From Cymbidium sinense (taxonomy: Eukaryota; Streptophyta; Magnoliopsida; Asparagales; Orchidaceae), in contig CM038220.1 in NCBI GenBank assembly GCA_021442155.1, positions 74,077,817-74,141,816 of the forward strand: a stretch of 64,000 nt of DNA, in the 5' to 3' direction. Each line of letters starts with the position of its first letter. Position 1 is the first letter of the stretch. The position numbers and the translations under genes are program-made. This document shows positions 46,081-57,195 of this stretch, in pieces. Below the pieces are notes generated by a model, which was given only the letters and a program-made list of their open reading frames with translations, ran no database searches and was not told where the DNA came from.

Positions 46081-46979
46081 AATCAACACGATAATCTCTC
46101 CTATTCAATTCTTTCCAGCCAAACTCATGCAAAATTATTATGTCTACTTTTGGTGGATGTATGGAAATTCTTGAATGTGTAAAAAGAAATTATATATTTG
46201 TTACTGCTTATTTGCTTTAGGTTTGCCATTATCATGAGAATTAAAGTCGCGTGGTTGTGGTGTCAAGACTCTTCAAATGTATCAGTAGTAAAATTATTAG
46301 ATCATCCCATGTGAAATTTGAACTAAATTTTAGACTTAGAAAAAAAGGGGAAATAATCAATATTTATTTAAAAAGAAATCAAGCACATCAAAATAATAAA
46401 CAATCTAAAACTAAATTTGAATGTATAGAAGTTGCATATATATTTGCTTTTATGTAGGTGATTGAAGGCGTTATACTCATCGGCGTAAGATTGAAAGAGA
46501 TATGCCAAACCACCAATTGTCATGCTCGTGGTCGGATAGGAACATTAATAACCTATCGAAGATGGCCTTGTAATCTATAAATATTGCCAAAAAAATTTTC
46601 AAATTTAAATGCAAATAAAATTCAAATTTAAAACATACTACAAAAAGCTAAAATAAATTGAGATCAAATTGAGTTTTGAATCATAAATGAGAATGAATTT
46701 GAAGATTATATTTCAAATAAGGAAAGATGAACTGAATTTAAACAGATTTATGAATTTGAAATGAATCAAATATTTTGGCAATAAATATAAATTTAGCACT
46801 TCAAAATCTAAGTTCAATTAATTTAGAAGATGACTTAGCTGAATATCCATTTAGAGCACAAAAGATCTTCTTGGAATTAGAATATAGTTTTCAAATCATA
46901 ATTCACTCCAAATGAAATGGAGAAAATCAAATGAATTTCAAAAGAGATTTTCACTAAAGACTAGCAACTTGTTGATAAA
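46081..46979. other. No gene recognised
   Basis: AT-rich; the short frame at 46251-46457 has no known features. Confidence 0.35.
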
Positions 46980-47060
46980 TCTATACTACTATTAAAAAGT
47001 GGCTTGTGTTTTCTACGAAAAAATCTTATTCATTTCTCATATATGAGTGAGAGATGAGAT
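46980..47060 (+). mobile_element. Possible Helitron 5' end
   Basis: A|TCTATACTACTATTAAAAAG at 46979-46999 has the form of plant Helitron 5' termini (TC start, inserted after A, with a CTATTAAAA-type word). It is soon followed by an inverted repeat around CTCATATATGAG (47037-47048) with flanking AATCTTAT and ATGAGATTTT. No matching 3' end (hairpin plus CTRR) was found, so the element cannot be closed. Confidence 0.4.
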
Positions 47061-47095
47061 TTTATAACTGTTTAAAGTCAAGAAGTCAAAAAAGT

Positions 47096-48391
47096 GCATG
47101 TGAATGGGCACTTTTGTGTTATTTATATACAAAGTCATATATATTTACATATCTACTATCAAAATTTTTATTTTTTACTTAAATAACACTCAAATCTCTA
47201 TTATTATATCAAAAATAATATCATCAAATTAATTTTTAAAGTCAAATACATATTTTTATGCATAAAAATAATAATTTTTTTAAATATCAAACTTTATGAG
47301 TTTGGTATGTAAATGCATAACAAATGTGTGCAATAAATGCAAAATTCACTATTTATGGGCCACTTTCTTGGATTTGCTATATCTATAAACTAAGCATATA
47401 CTTCTTATATATTTACATAAATATCAAATAATCTTTTATTTTTCACTTAAATGTCACTCAAATCTCTATTATTACATCACAAATAATATCATCATTACTT
47501 TTTAAAAGCATATGCACTTTTTAATGCATAGAAAAAGAGTCATTTTTGTACATATGCAATTTTATTGGTTCGATATATAAATACATAAAAATCATATGCT
47601 ATGTATGCCACAATCCCTATTTGGCTTTGAAATCTTTTGTCAAACTTTTATCTCTCTGTCTATTCTATTTAGTTACTAGAGTTCATATTTTGAAGTAATT
47701 CTCCATTATTATCTAACATCTTCATCTTAAGATTATTTTCTTTCATGTGAATCTCTTTGGTTGTGCGATCCACAATATTGATAAATCTCTCATGAACGTG
47801 AGTTTTAAACATAGGTATTTCATATATAAATTTATTTATTTATTTACTCTGTTTTTACTTTTCACTCATACATTAGATAATGAAATCTTGTGTATACTTA
47901 CGTGAGATGACTTGACAAAGATTTTGTTCTATTTAAATTTTTTATTTTTTATAATTATTATATAATTTCTAATACATGATTTGAAGTTTAATTTATTAAT
48001 AATATAATAAAAAATATAAAGAAAGCTTAAGTTTTCTTCATTCGGTGATTTTTTATCTTAATATTTTTTTAGACATCTTTTAATTAATATAATTCTATTC
48101 AAACAAAGTAACTATTAAAACAAATATTATAGATTACATATTTTTTTATTGCCCGTCTAATATATTTTTTCTATTTTCTCACAAATAAATCTTATTCTGA
48201 TCATACAATTGATATTACATCAATCAGGTATATGCTTTATAAATTATATTATTTTATTTTTATACTATATTTTTATGCATTTGTCAATTTCTTGTCGTAT
48301 TGACAAACTAAATATATACTTATATATTTAATATGTATACTACCTAATCTTTTATTTTTCACTTAAATATCACTCAAATCTCTATTATCTT
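47096..48391. repeat. Three related direct repeats
   Basis: Two tandem units (about 47096-47357 and 47358-47635) and a third partial copy (48346-48391) share the core CACTTAAATRTCACTCAAAT followed by CTCTATTAT. The first two also share AATGGGC(C)ACTTT before and TGCATA plus a (A/G)TATRTAAATGCATA-like block after the core. Confidence 0.65.
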
Positions 48392-49515
48392 TTGTGCACT
48401 ATGATAAATCTTATGCAATATTAAACTAAAGACAACTAAAATTCAAAGATACAAGAGAATAAATTTCTACCAAATATTGTATTTTCGTTTGTTTTTTATT
48501 TCCTATTTGAATTTATGGATAGATGCCGTTTTTTGGCAGGTTATTTAATACATATGGCCTGAGTTATTTAAAATTTGTGGAGGTTAATTAAAATTAAATG
48601 CAGGTTATTTTTATATTAATATCAATTTAGAAATAAAATTGCCTCTTGTAGAGACGGTTTATGCTTCTTAGATGTGCAGCAAATATATTTCTATGATTTT
48701 AAATTAGATACATCCTTGTTAAATTGAGAAATTTTAAAAATAAAAGTGAAGTACATACCTCATCGATATAATATATATATTGAACATAAAACATTCATAA
48801 AGAAAATAAAAGAAGAAAAGGACAATAAGCAATTGAAATAAAAAAAATTTAATCTTATGATAAACGTATGGCATGAAAATATATGTAAATCACGTAATAT
48901 ATTAATAAAGATTATAGTCCAAATCATATATTAATTCTTTTTTTGCTCTAGCATAAAATTCTTCAAATAATTTTAACATATATATTAAAAACATAAAATT
49001 ATATTTAGATATGATTTGGTGACAATGAAAATACCTTAGTCTGCAATTGTTTAACAGTGAAATTTTTAAATAGAAAAATTTATGAGGTAATTTTAAGAAA
49101 AATTATCTCAAATAAGAAATTCACTTAAATAGTTTAAGTAATGAAAATTGTCATGTAATAATGGATAATGTAATGTATATAAAAATAATTTGGAGAAAAT
49201 TTAAAGTGATGATAATATTATCAACTTGTTATCATGATAACATATAATAATAATCTTAAAAATTAACATTAACAATTACATAATTCACCAACAAATTAAT
49301 AAACACCAATTACCATTCATACTAACCTCAGATTATAAGTGTTAAAAGAAGAATTTCTCTAAATAGAAGCAAACAAATGAAGACGTACAATTGAAGCAAT
49401 TTTATCATATTATTATATACAGTTTAGTTAGTGATGAATAATATTATATTCTTTAGAACTAATATTATTTTAATATTTATTTTAATTACATTGACTTCTT
49501 TTGTTTTATGAATAG

Positions 49516-51190
49516 GGTGCAAAGATATTTGCAATAATGTTCGATGATATTGTTGATAAGTTTGCTAATGTAATGAATATTGGAATGGTTTATGTAATTT
49601 CTAATGGACAAGTTAAAAACATAAACAAAAATTTCTATAATGTCAATGAAAATTTTGAGATTATATTAAATAATCTAATAAAAATATGTGAAGAAATGGA
49701 TGATAATCATTTCTCATCATCTACTAAATTATCAATAATACTAGACATCAAGTCAAATCCAATTACGCCTTCACGTAAATGTTTTAATTATTTTATTACA
49801 TTTCTTTCTTATCATATGACATTCATTATATTAATAAATATTTTGTTATGCCTTAAAACATATATTCTCTTATTGGTTATGAATGTTAATGAAGTTAGAA
49901 CGGTTTATCGATAAAGGGATAAAAAAAATTATGAAGAGAGATCTACAAGTTTTGGGATTAAGGTATGATATTTAAATTAAACATTTAAGAAGAAAAAATC
50001 AATCTATGATATTTTTTTATGCTTCAGGTATGAACTATTTACATTCACATTATGAGAAACATTGGCTACAGTGTAAGGACAATAATTAGAATCATTGAAA
50101 GATGTGTTTTCAGTTATCTTAGCAAAATCAATTGTTGGGAAATGCTTTAATGGTATAATAATTTTAAATTTATTTTAATATTTTGTAATAAAATAGTTTA
50201 ATGGTTCCAACAATTTATGTGTATATTAAATATTTTGTTATAAATATTTTATAATAATTACATATTTAAAATCACAGGTTTTACATTATCAACAATATCA
50301 TCAATAATTTTAGAAATTAATCGAGATTTGTCAGAAAAAAAAATCAAAGATTGGTATCTATCTTGGTTTTTTTTTTAAAAAAAAATAGAATGCTTTGTTT
50401 ATTATGCTAATTACTTTCAATTAAAATGAAATCCAATTTGCAGGTTTAATGAAAGTAAAAAACTCTATGGATCCATCAAGCAATAAATGATATATACTAA
50501 CTGATCTTTTTATGATCAATACATTTGAACATTCATTAGGAGAGGTACTTTTATATGTATGTACTTTTTTTAAAAAATTGATTATAACTAATTTATTTAT
50601 TTATACTAGATCAAATACTATGATACAATGGTGTCTATAAAAAGAATAATAGAATAAGGAAACCTTTGGTATAATGCTTGTAATACATGTAAATCGAAGG
50701 TAATTATAAATGAAGATGTAGTGGCATGTACTAAGTGCTCAAATAATAATACAGAATAAAGTTTGAGGTAATTAATTTATTAAATTAAAATACATTATTT
50801 TTATTATTGTGTATGTATGTTATACTAATTTTGTTTCAAATAAGTACCTTATTAAACTAGATGTTGAAGATACAACCTCAAATTCGATATTTACACTATT
50901 TGATGAAGAGGCTGAAGATATTATTGTTATGCGAGTCATGAACTACAAAAAGTAAAGGTAATATATTAAATTAATTGTAAATCTCTAAATAATATATGAT
51001 ATTTTTGTTATTTATTTATTTATTTTATTTTTATCTTGCATGAATCAGATACTCATAAATATAAAGAAATTCTCACAAATTTCATTGGCTCTACTTACAC
51101 TTTCACAATTAAGTCACAAGAGAAGATATGTGTGAATCGATCTCTACGTACACTCATTGTTCAATCAATAAAGGACCTCGATAGAAGATC
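49516..51190 (+). pseudogene. RPA1-like gene of Helitron type, decayed
   Basis: Exon-like pieces follow RPA70 across its single-strand DNA-binding OB folds. Positions 49516-49774 read GAKIFAIMFDDIVDKF and VYVISNGQVKNINKNFYNVN, the end of DBD-A. Then come VNEVRTVYR and KRDLQVLGLR (about 49870-49963), LESLKDVFSVILAKSIVGKC (about 50070-50155), STISSIILEINRDLSEK (50278-50365), and the DBD-C zinc finger WYNACNTCKSK with VACTKCSNN (50666-50745). Further pieces are IKLDVEDTTSNSIFTLFDEE (about 50850-50915) and TNFIGSTYTFTIKSQEK (about 51080-51130). GT or AG signals border several pieces (AATAG|GGTGC, GGATTAAG|GTATG, GCTTTAATG|GTATA). In-frame stops between and inside pieces show decay. Plant Helitrons often encode such proteins; a displaced host RPA1 paralogue is the alternative. 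No Rep/helicase gene is visible. Confidence 0.75.
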
Positions 51191-51636
51191 TAAAAAAATC
51201 AAATAGGAGAAAGATTAAAAATTAATTCATTGAAAAAGTATATTTATTCTACAAGTCAAATTCATTAAGTCAAAACACTCCCTTTCATTAATTTTTTTCC
51301 TAAAGAGTGTCATCTTTTGTTTATTTTCATGCGTTAACTTCAGTTCTAAATAAACCTCACATACTTCATAAGGCGTCTACTAAATTCAACTTGGATATTC
51401 TTAAAATTCATATAAATATCCAGATGAATTAAATTTGAAATGCTTGCATCATAAGGTAATCTTCCAATTGAATTCAAGTGCTTCGAAATTCATATCAATT
51501 TGCTAATATCAAAAGTATATGTGAGTGTTTTAGAAATAATAAGTTCTTTGAAAAATCTATGTAAGCATTTGAATTGAACACCTGCATGTGCTCAGATATA
51601 GAGATTTAAAGTGCAAATTTTAATGTCTGAAAAGGT

Positions 51637-51848
51637 TATGCAGGCTAAGTTGAGATTAAATAAATATGAAATTAATCTCATAATTTAGAAATAAAATTAC
51701 CTAAATTACTAAATACCCGCATGGGCCCCGACACTTGTACTAAATACCTAACTTAGTGTCTGAGGATACTGCACGGGTTAAAAAAGAAAGGGGGGAGAAG
51801 AATGATGAAATCAATTCAATCATTTATGACTATATGTATGCAGGCTAA
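51637..51848. repeat. 12-bp direct repeats around a 188-bp segment with a hairpin
   Basis: TATGCAGGCTAA occurs at 51637-51648 and 51837-51848. Between them is a possible stem: GACACT (about 51729) and AGTGTC (about 51763), with outer CCCGCATGG and CTGCACGGG partly complementary. It could be a small insertion with target-site duplication. Confidence 0.4.
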
Positions 51849-51929
51849 TGAATGTCGCCAATGCTAATTCAAATAAATGAAAGAGATAAATATTCAACTC
51901 CATAGAATACGATCACAATAGGTCTAATC

Positions 51930-52390
51930 CCCTATGTGTGAAATAGTGTTGACATGGTCTACACTAGCGCTTCTAAATGAATTTAAAGAGATCATAAGAC
52001 CCATCCTCCCATATTTTGCAATGGAGTTGATAAGGTCTGTTATGATATCAATTTTCTAAATAATTTAAGTGACACATAAGTCATAAACCCAACCCTCTAT
52101 TAGCAAATAAGTAGAGTTGAAAAGGTTTGCCCCAATGATAGCTGAGTTGATTGAAGATATATCAGAGGTAACTATTATCAAAATATTTATGATATTATAT
52201 TCAATATTCTCAAAATCAAAATATAAATCTAGATGGATCCTATATTATTAAATTAATAGAATTGACAGGATCTGAAATAATAAACTAAATGATTAAGCAG
52301 ACCTATTTACCCCGATGATGGCCGTGTTGATTGAAAATCTCAAGTAGAGGGGATATTATCATTAAAAGATACTTGGGCTCTAAACTAACT
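51930..52390. repeat. Imperfect repeats containing GTTGAYAxGGTCTG
   Basis: AGTGTTGACATGGTCTAC, TGGAGTTGATAAGGTCTGTT, TAGAGTTGAAAAGGTTTGC and TAGAATTGACAGGATCTG recur 80-110 bp apart. A longer pair (about 52124-52180 and 52307-52366) shares CCC(C)AATGAT-GC-GAGTTGATTGAA-type text. Confidence 0.5.
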
Positions 52391-53339
52391 CATCATAAAA
52401 CTAAATTTCAACTAAATAAATATCTGAGCTAAATGAAATTTATTATTTAAATACTTAAAGCAAACAATTCATCCACTCATCTACCATCGTTTGTTGGCGA
52501 TGATAGATTAAGAAAACTCTAGCTCACAAATGAGCTAATGTCAAGTCAAATAAATCACTATATTCAAACTCAAAGAATCTCATGTCAGTAAGGACGTGGC
52601 CCGTGTCCTCTGTCTGTGTGATTCAGCCAAGAGGCTCCACATACGATGCGGTTAAGACCAGAGTCTTCTGATCGGGTGGCTGCCACCAAATGGTGCCACT
52701 ATATTACGGTCATGATTGTAGCCCAAATATTCCCCAATGGCTCAGCCTTTTGAGTTATGAATCATAGAGTATATTTTATAGGCACAAAGTCCTTTTGTCA
52801 GCTAAGGTGGACATGAGATTGTCTACTTAGATAAATATCACCCTAGGTCTACAAGGATTACTTGAACGATGCAACCCATGGCTGCTGATAAGGATCCTTC
52901 ATTTAGGTTGGGTCGACTACCTCCTCTGACTAAGTAGACTAGGGACCACGACAGCCTAGGATGATGAAGCCGTTTGATTTAGATCGGGCATGTCATCATT
53001 CCACAACCACCCGCTTTAAGTTAAAATGATGAATTTCATAAATTTATAATTTTATACTCCACATGATGCTACTATACGCTATGCATTTAACAATCTAACA
53101 ACTAGCCTTAATCGAAAGTTCTCTCTCAGCATTAGAAGGGGTAATTAACTATAGGTGTGTTGACGTCACTTTTGGAGTGAGTTCTTAACTTCTTCATCAT
53201 AGGTCTAAGATTCTTATAGACATTAAGAATTTCTTAGTCTTAAGACACTTCTAGTGATTAGGTGAACATTTAACCTAAGCCTAGAGATTTAGAAGGGTTA
53301 TCCATAAGATTAGGTTATGCAGGACTTAAAACTTTACCC
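52391..53339. other. No gene recognised; repeat-type DNA
   Basis: Moderately GC-balanced sequence without coding signs. Its character continues that of 51930-52390 and of 54140-55160, and it is probably part of the same long element that ends at the primer-binding site near 59860. Confidence 0.3.
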
Positions 53340-54130
53340 ATGGCTAAACCCAATCCATGCTTTCCTTCTCAAACCAAACCTCAAATTAAATTCAAATTTC
53401 AAATCCAAATCATAAATCAAATTCCAATCCAATTTGAATTGAACTGAGCCCATCTAAACCTCATATCACGATCAATAATCATCCTAGGTTAATCAATTGT
53501 CTTGAATTAGGTCAACCAAGTCAACCATTAACTTAAATGAAACCTAAACTAGCCAAATTACACCATAAATTTAATTGATTACAACCATTGGCTCAAGTTC
53601 ATTCCAAATTGATTATTGAACTTGAAAATAATTGAGCCCAAGTTGACCAATTGGTCAACTTAACTTTCAAATTGACCTAAAAGATCAAATTGGCCAAAAT
53701 CCAAATTAAATCCAAATTAATTCAAACCAAAGCCTACAATCATTTTCAATTAACCAATTGAACTTGAAAGAACACCCATCCCAAGCTAATTTGGCCAAGT
53801 TGGTCAAATTGGACAAATTGACCCATTTGACCTATATGAATCCAAAAGAGCCAAAATCAAATCCAAAGCAAATTGAACCAAACTAATGAAACCAATACAC
53901 TCCAAATAGTCATGTGAACTTGACCTAACATTTGGTTTGACCCAATTTGACAAATTAGTCAACTTGACCCAACCTAACGCAATTTGACCTAAATAGGCCA
54001 AATCAAACCAAATGAACTCCAAATCACTTGAAACTTGGGCTAACCCACTTTTGACTCATTTCAAATATGGCCAAATCAAATCCATAGTCAAATGACTACT
54101 TTGACCTTAGGTCTAGGGAATCCCATGAGA
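53340..54130. repeat. TTGACC/GGTCAA-rich low-complexity block
   Basis: More than fifteen TTGAC or GTCAA words with AATTTGACC and CCAAATTAA-like text between them. It contains a perfect 22-bp palindrome at 53640-53661, whose half is AAGTTGACCAA. TTGACC is the plant W-box core, but the density is better explained by low-complexity expansion. Confidence 0.6.
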
Positions 54131-55160
54131 TAAGACACTTGCATTTTTGGTCATTTCCTCCCCTTGGCCACTTGACACCCATTCATTGGTCCACTTAGGC
54201 ACCAAGGACTCTGGCTAACCTGACCCAAGGGTGGTTGGGTCAGCCATGACTCATGGGGAGGTAAAATCACATCTTCATTCCCATTAGAGCACTTGGCATC
54301 AAGGACACCCACTTCCTTTGCCATGGCAGCCACCTCCCACCCTTTCTCTACCCATGAGAGGCCAAATGGAGTGATTCTTTGCCAGCCCTGACCTCCCCAT
54401 CATAACCATTGATCCAAGAAGCCAAAACAACTATTATCATCTAATCCAAAGAATGAGGAGGTATACCCCCCTCATTCTCACTCAAACACTCAATTCAACC
54501 CAGACACTCTCCTCTCCTCCAGCCATTTCAATTATTTCCAGCTCCCCTTTCATCTCGATTTTATGTGCAACATGGGAGGATACCAGTGATCACCATTTTC
54601 ACATTTCACAACCAAAGTGCAATTAACTTTGCACACACCATCCTTGGACCTAGATGAGCCAAAACGAATCGTCCCCCATCGCCTCCGACCGCCGGAAGTG
54701 GGAATTCGACCAAGGCTGATCACTTACATGCCGTGGATTGGTCTTCCAAGCGATCTACACCAAATCAAAGCTCATGTAACTCAACAGAGCTTCATTTCTA
54801 CCACATGAAGCTTCCTCAATCATTGGAACCGCCAGTCATAAGCTTTGATGATGCATGCCATTGAAATCGAGCTTAAGCTTAAAATAGGTTGGTCTTTTAT
54901 GAAGAAAAGTTCTATGTCGTGCGATTTCCATCATTGGATGTGTTTGTTGTACTTCCCCGAAGGTGTGGGATTGATTTGATCTCCATTCGAGCTCGAGTGA
55001 GCTAAGATCAAGCGACGATCGATGGATCTCGCTTCGGGAGGAGATGCACCGTCCATTCCAGTGATCAGACGGTCCTAATCTAATCATGCTTAGATTCGTT
55101 GATTTAACCCTTTAATCCACACGATTAATTGTGGCCGTCCGATCTTAGATCGGACGGCCC
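54131..55160. other. GC-balanced repeat DNA with a perfect hairpin
   Basis: Pyrimidine-rich text at 54470-54560 and GC-balanced sequence to 55160 resemble the promoter and leader part of a long LTR, but no coding is recognised. At 55133-55159 GGCCGTCCGATCT and AGATCGGACGGCC form a perfect 13-bp stem around a single T. Confidence 0.4.
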
Positions 55161-56820
55161 ACGCAAAAATGCGTTCCACCGCCGTCCGCATCAACATCTG
55201 ATGTGGCACCTTAAATAACAAATCCCGTCATGCCACGTGGAAAGCGCGCTGTGCCAGTGTGCTGCATCAGCTGCCATGTGGCGCCGATGAGATTAGGGGG
55301 TTAATTAGGTTAATTAATCCATTTTAAATGCTAAAATTTTAAAAATTCATAACTAAGTGTAGAAAAAAAAATACAAATGATGGCTCATTTTAAAGGTATT
55401 TTAAAGGGAAATCCACTAAAATTATTATCAATTAATTTTGAATAGTAATTTTTACTTAATTAAAGTTTAATTAGAAATTTAATTAGCCTAATTACACTGT
55501 GATTAATTATCCAATTAATTTTAAACTTTTCAGAAATGTTTAGGGGGATGACCTCTACCTCCCATATTTTTCTTGAGATTATTGGATAATTGATTGGAAA
55601 AATCAATGAATTAAGCCTTAATAACTCTCCTATCTTAATTAATGATAATTAAGCAAATGAATAGAGGATTAATTAATTAATTAAGCTTAACGACCTCTTT
55701 TAATAGTGGAGAAACTTAGGGAAATGGATTGGGACTCCTCTTCCAATCCTTTCCTTAAATCATCTTCATTCCTTCTTTAAAACTTAATTAATTAAAAATA
55801 AATAAATAAATAATTAATTAAAACAATCAAAATCCAAATCCAAATCCAAATCATATCTGAACTTTAATTAATGAATTAAAAGGATTTAGGGATTGAGACT
55901 TAGGCTTTCTTCTTTGCCTCTTTCCCTAAGTCCATTTCATATTGTTGATTAAGGACAATTAAGATTTAATTAGATAATTAATTTGATTGAATCCGTTTTC
56001 CTTGATTAACTCTTGGGTAGCTCTTTAGGTGTTTAATAACCTAAAGAGAGAGCTAATGAAATTATGGTTAGCTCACTTATGTGAGAAAACCACAAGAGTT
56101 ATTAAGTGAGCTCCGTAAGCTTAATTAATTAATAATTATGAGCTAATTACATTAGACCCCTTTCATTTCATAAGAGCATTGCTATTTACTTTTTATGTGG
56201 TTGCATATCATATTAACTCATAGTTGTTTAATTAATTACCTTAAGGTGACATAGGTAAGGGTTAATTAATTGATTTAATCCATGCTTAACTTAATCAATC
56301 TATAAAATCAACCTAATTGCTTTTTATTGAATCAAATTAACTCACACATATGGGAATGGGATTAGGACCAGCAAACCTCTTTCACATTTTATAAATCAAA
56401 TCAAATAAGAAATCAAAAATGACTTTAACAAACTTTAATTTATTTTAAATAAGCTTGTTTAATGTGATTGTCCTTAGGAATTAATTGGATTTAATAAAAT
56501 TACATCATTGTGTCTCTTTATTTCTTTCCAATCATATTAAAATATTGCATGCCACTTGATTCATGCATTCATTTCTTTAAAAAAAATCAATTAAAAATAA
56601 ATGATTTCCTTTATGTCAAGTTACATGTGTTAGCTTAAGTTAAAAATATATGTGGTTATTATCACTATTAAATCTCAAATGTATTTTCAAAAGCTTATTA
56701 ATGAATAATAATGTATACATATTGTGACTTTAGTTATATATATACATAGGAGGTGCATGTGAATATAAGCTTAATGTATAAAGTGAAGTTTTTTTCTTAC
56801 ATTCATATGTTGATTTGCAT
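55161..56820. other. No gene recognised
   Basis: Very rich in TTAATTAATT words; no coding block. Confidence 0.4.
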
Positions 56821-57195
56821 AAGTAAGAATGTTAGTGGGTATATTAGTCTAGACATCCCAAGAACACACGACATTAAGTAGCCTTAAGAAGGTTCCTATC
56901 TTACTCCCTTGGTGCGAAACAATGGTGACGTACCTGATTGATTTCATTTTTATACATTTTGACATTAGAATTTAGATAGAGCTTTAATTCATTCACATAA
57001 ATAAATCAATTAAATCCAACTCTACTTTTGTATAATTTTCTATTCTTATAGTTGTTTATACATCTATATGTATTTAAGAATAGTGGGTATATTAGACTAG
57101 ACATTTCGGGGACACATGATTTTAAGTAGCCCCAAGGAGGTTTCTACCTCATTCCCCTAGTGCAGAACAATGGTGATGCACTTGCTTCAAACTTT
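56821..57195. repeat. Two imperfect direct repeats, about 110 bp, 250 bp apart
   Basis: Copies at about 56826-56935 and 57078-57185 share GTGGGTATATTAG-CTAGACAT, ACA(C/T)-A-ATTTTAAGTAGCC-type text, AAGGAGGTT, and ACAATGGTGA(C/T)G. Confidence 0.75.

Noticed and set aside
51700..51790. Helitron 3' end
   Set aside because: A stem-like GC segment is present but no CTRR terminus with the required nearby hairpin, so the Helitron could not be closed here.
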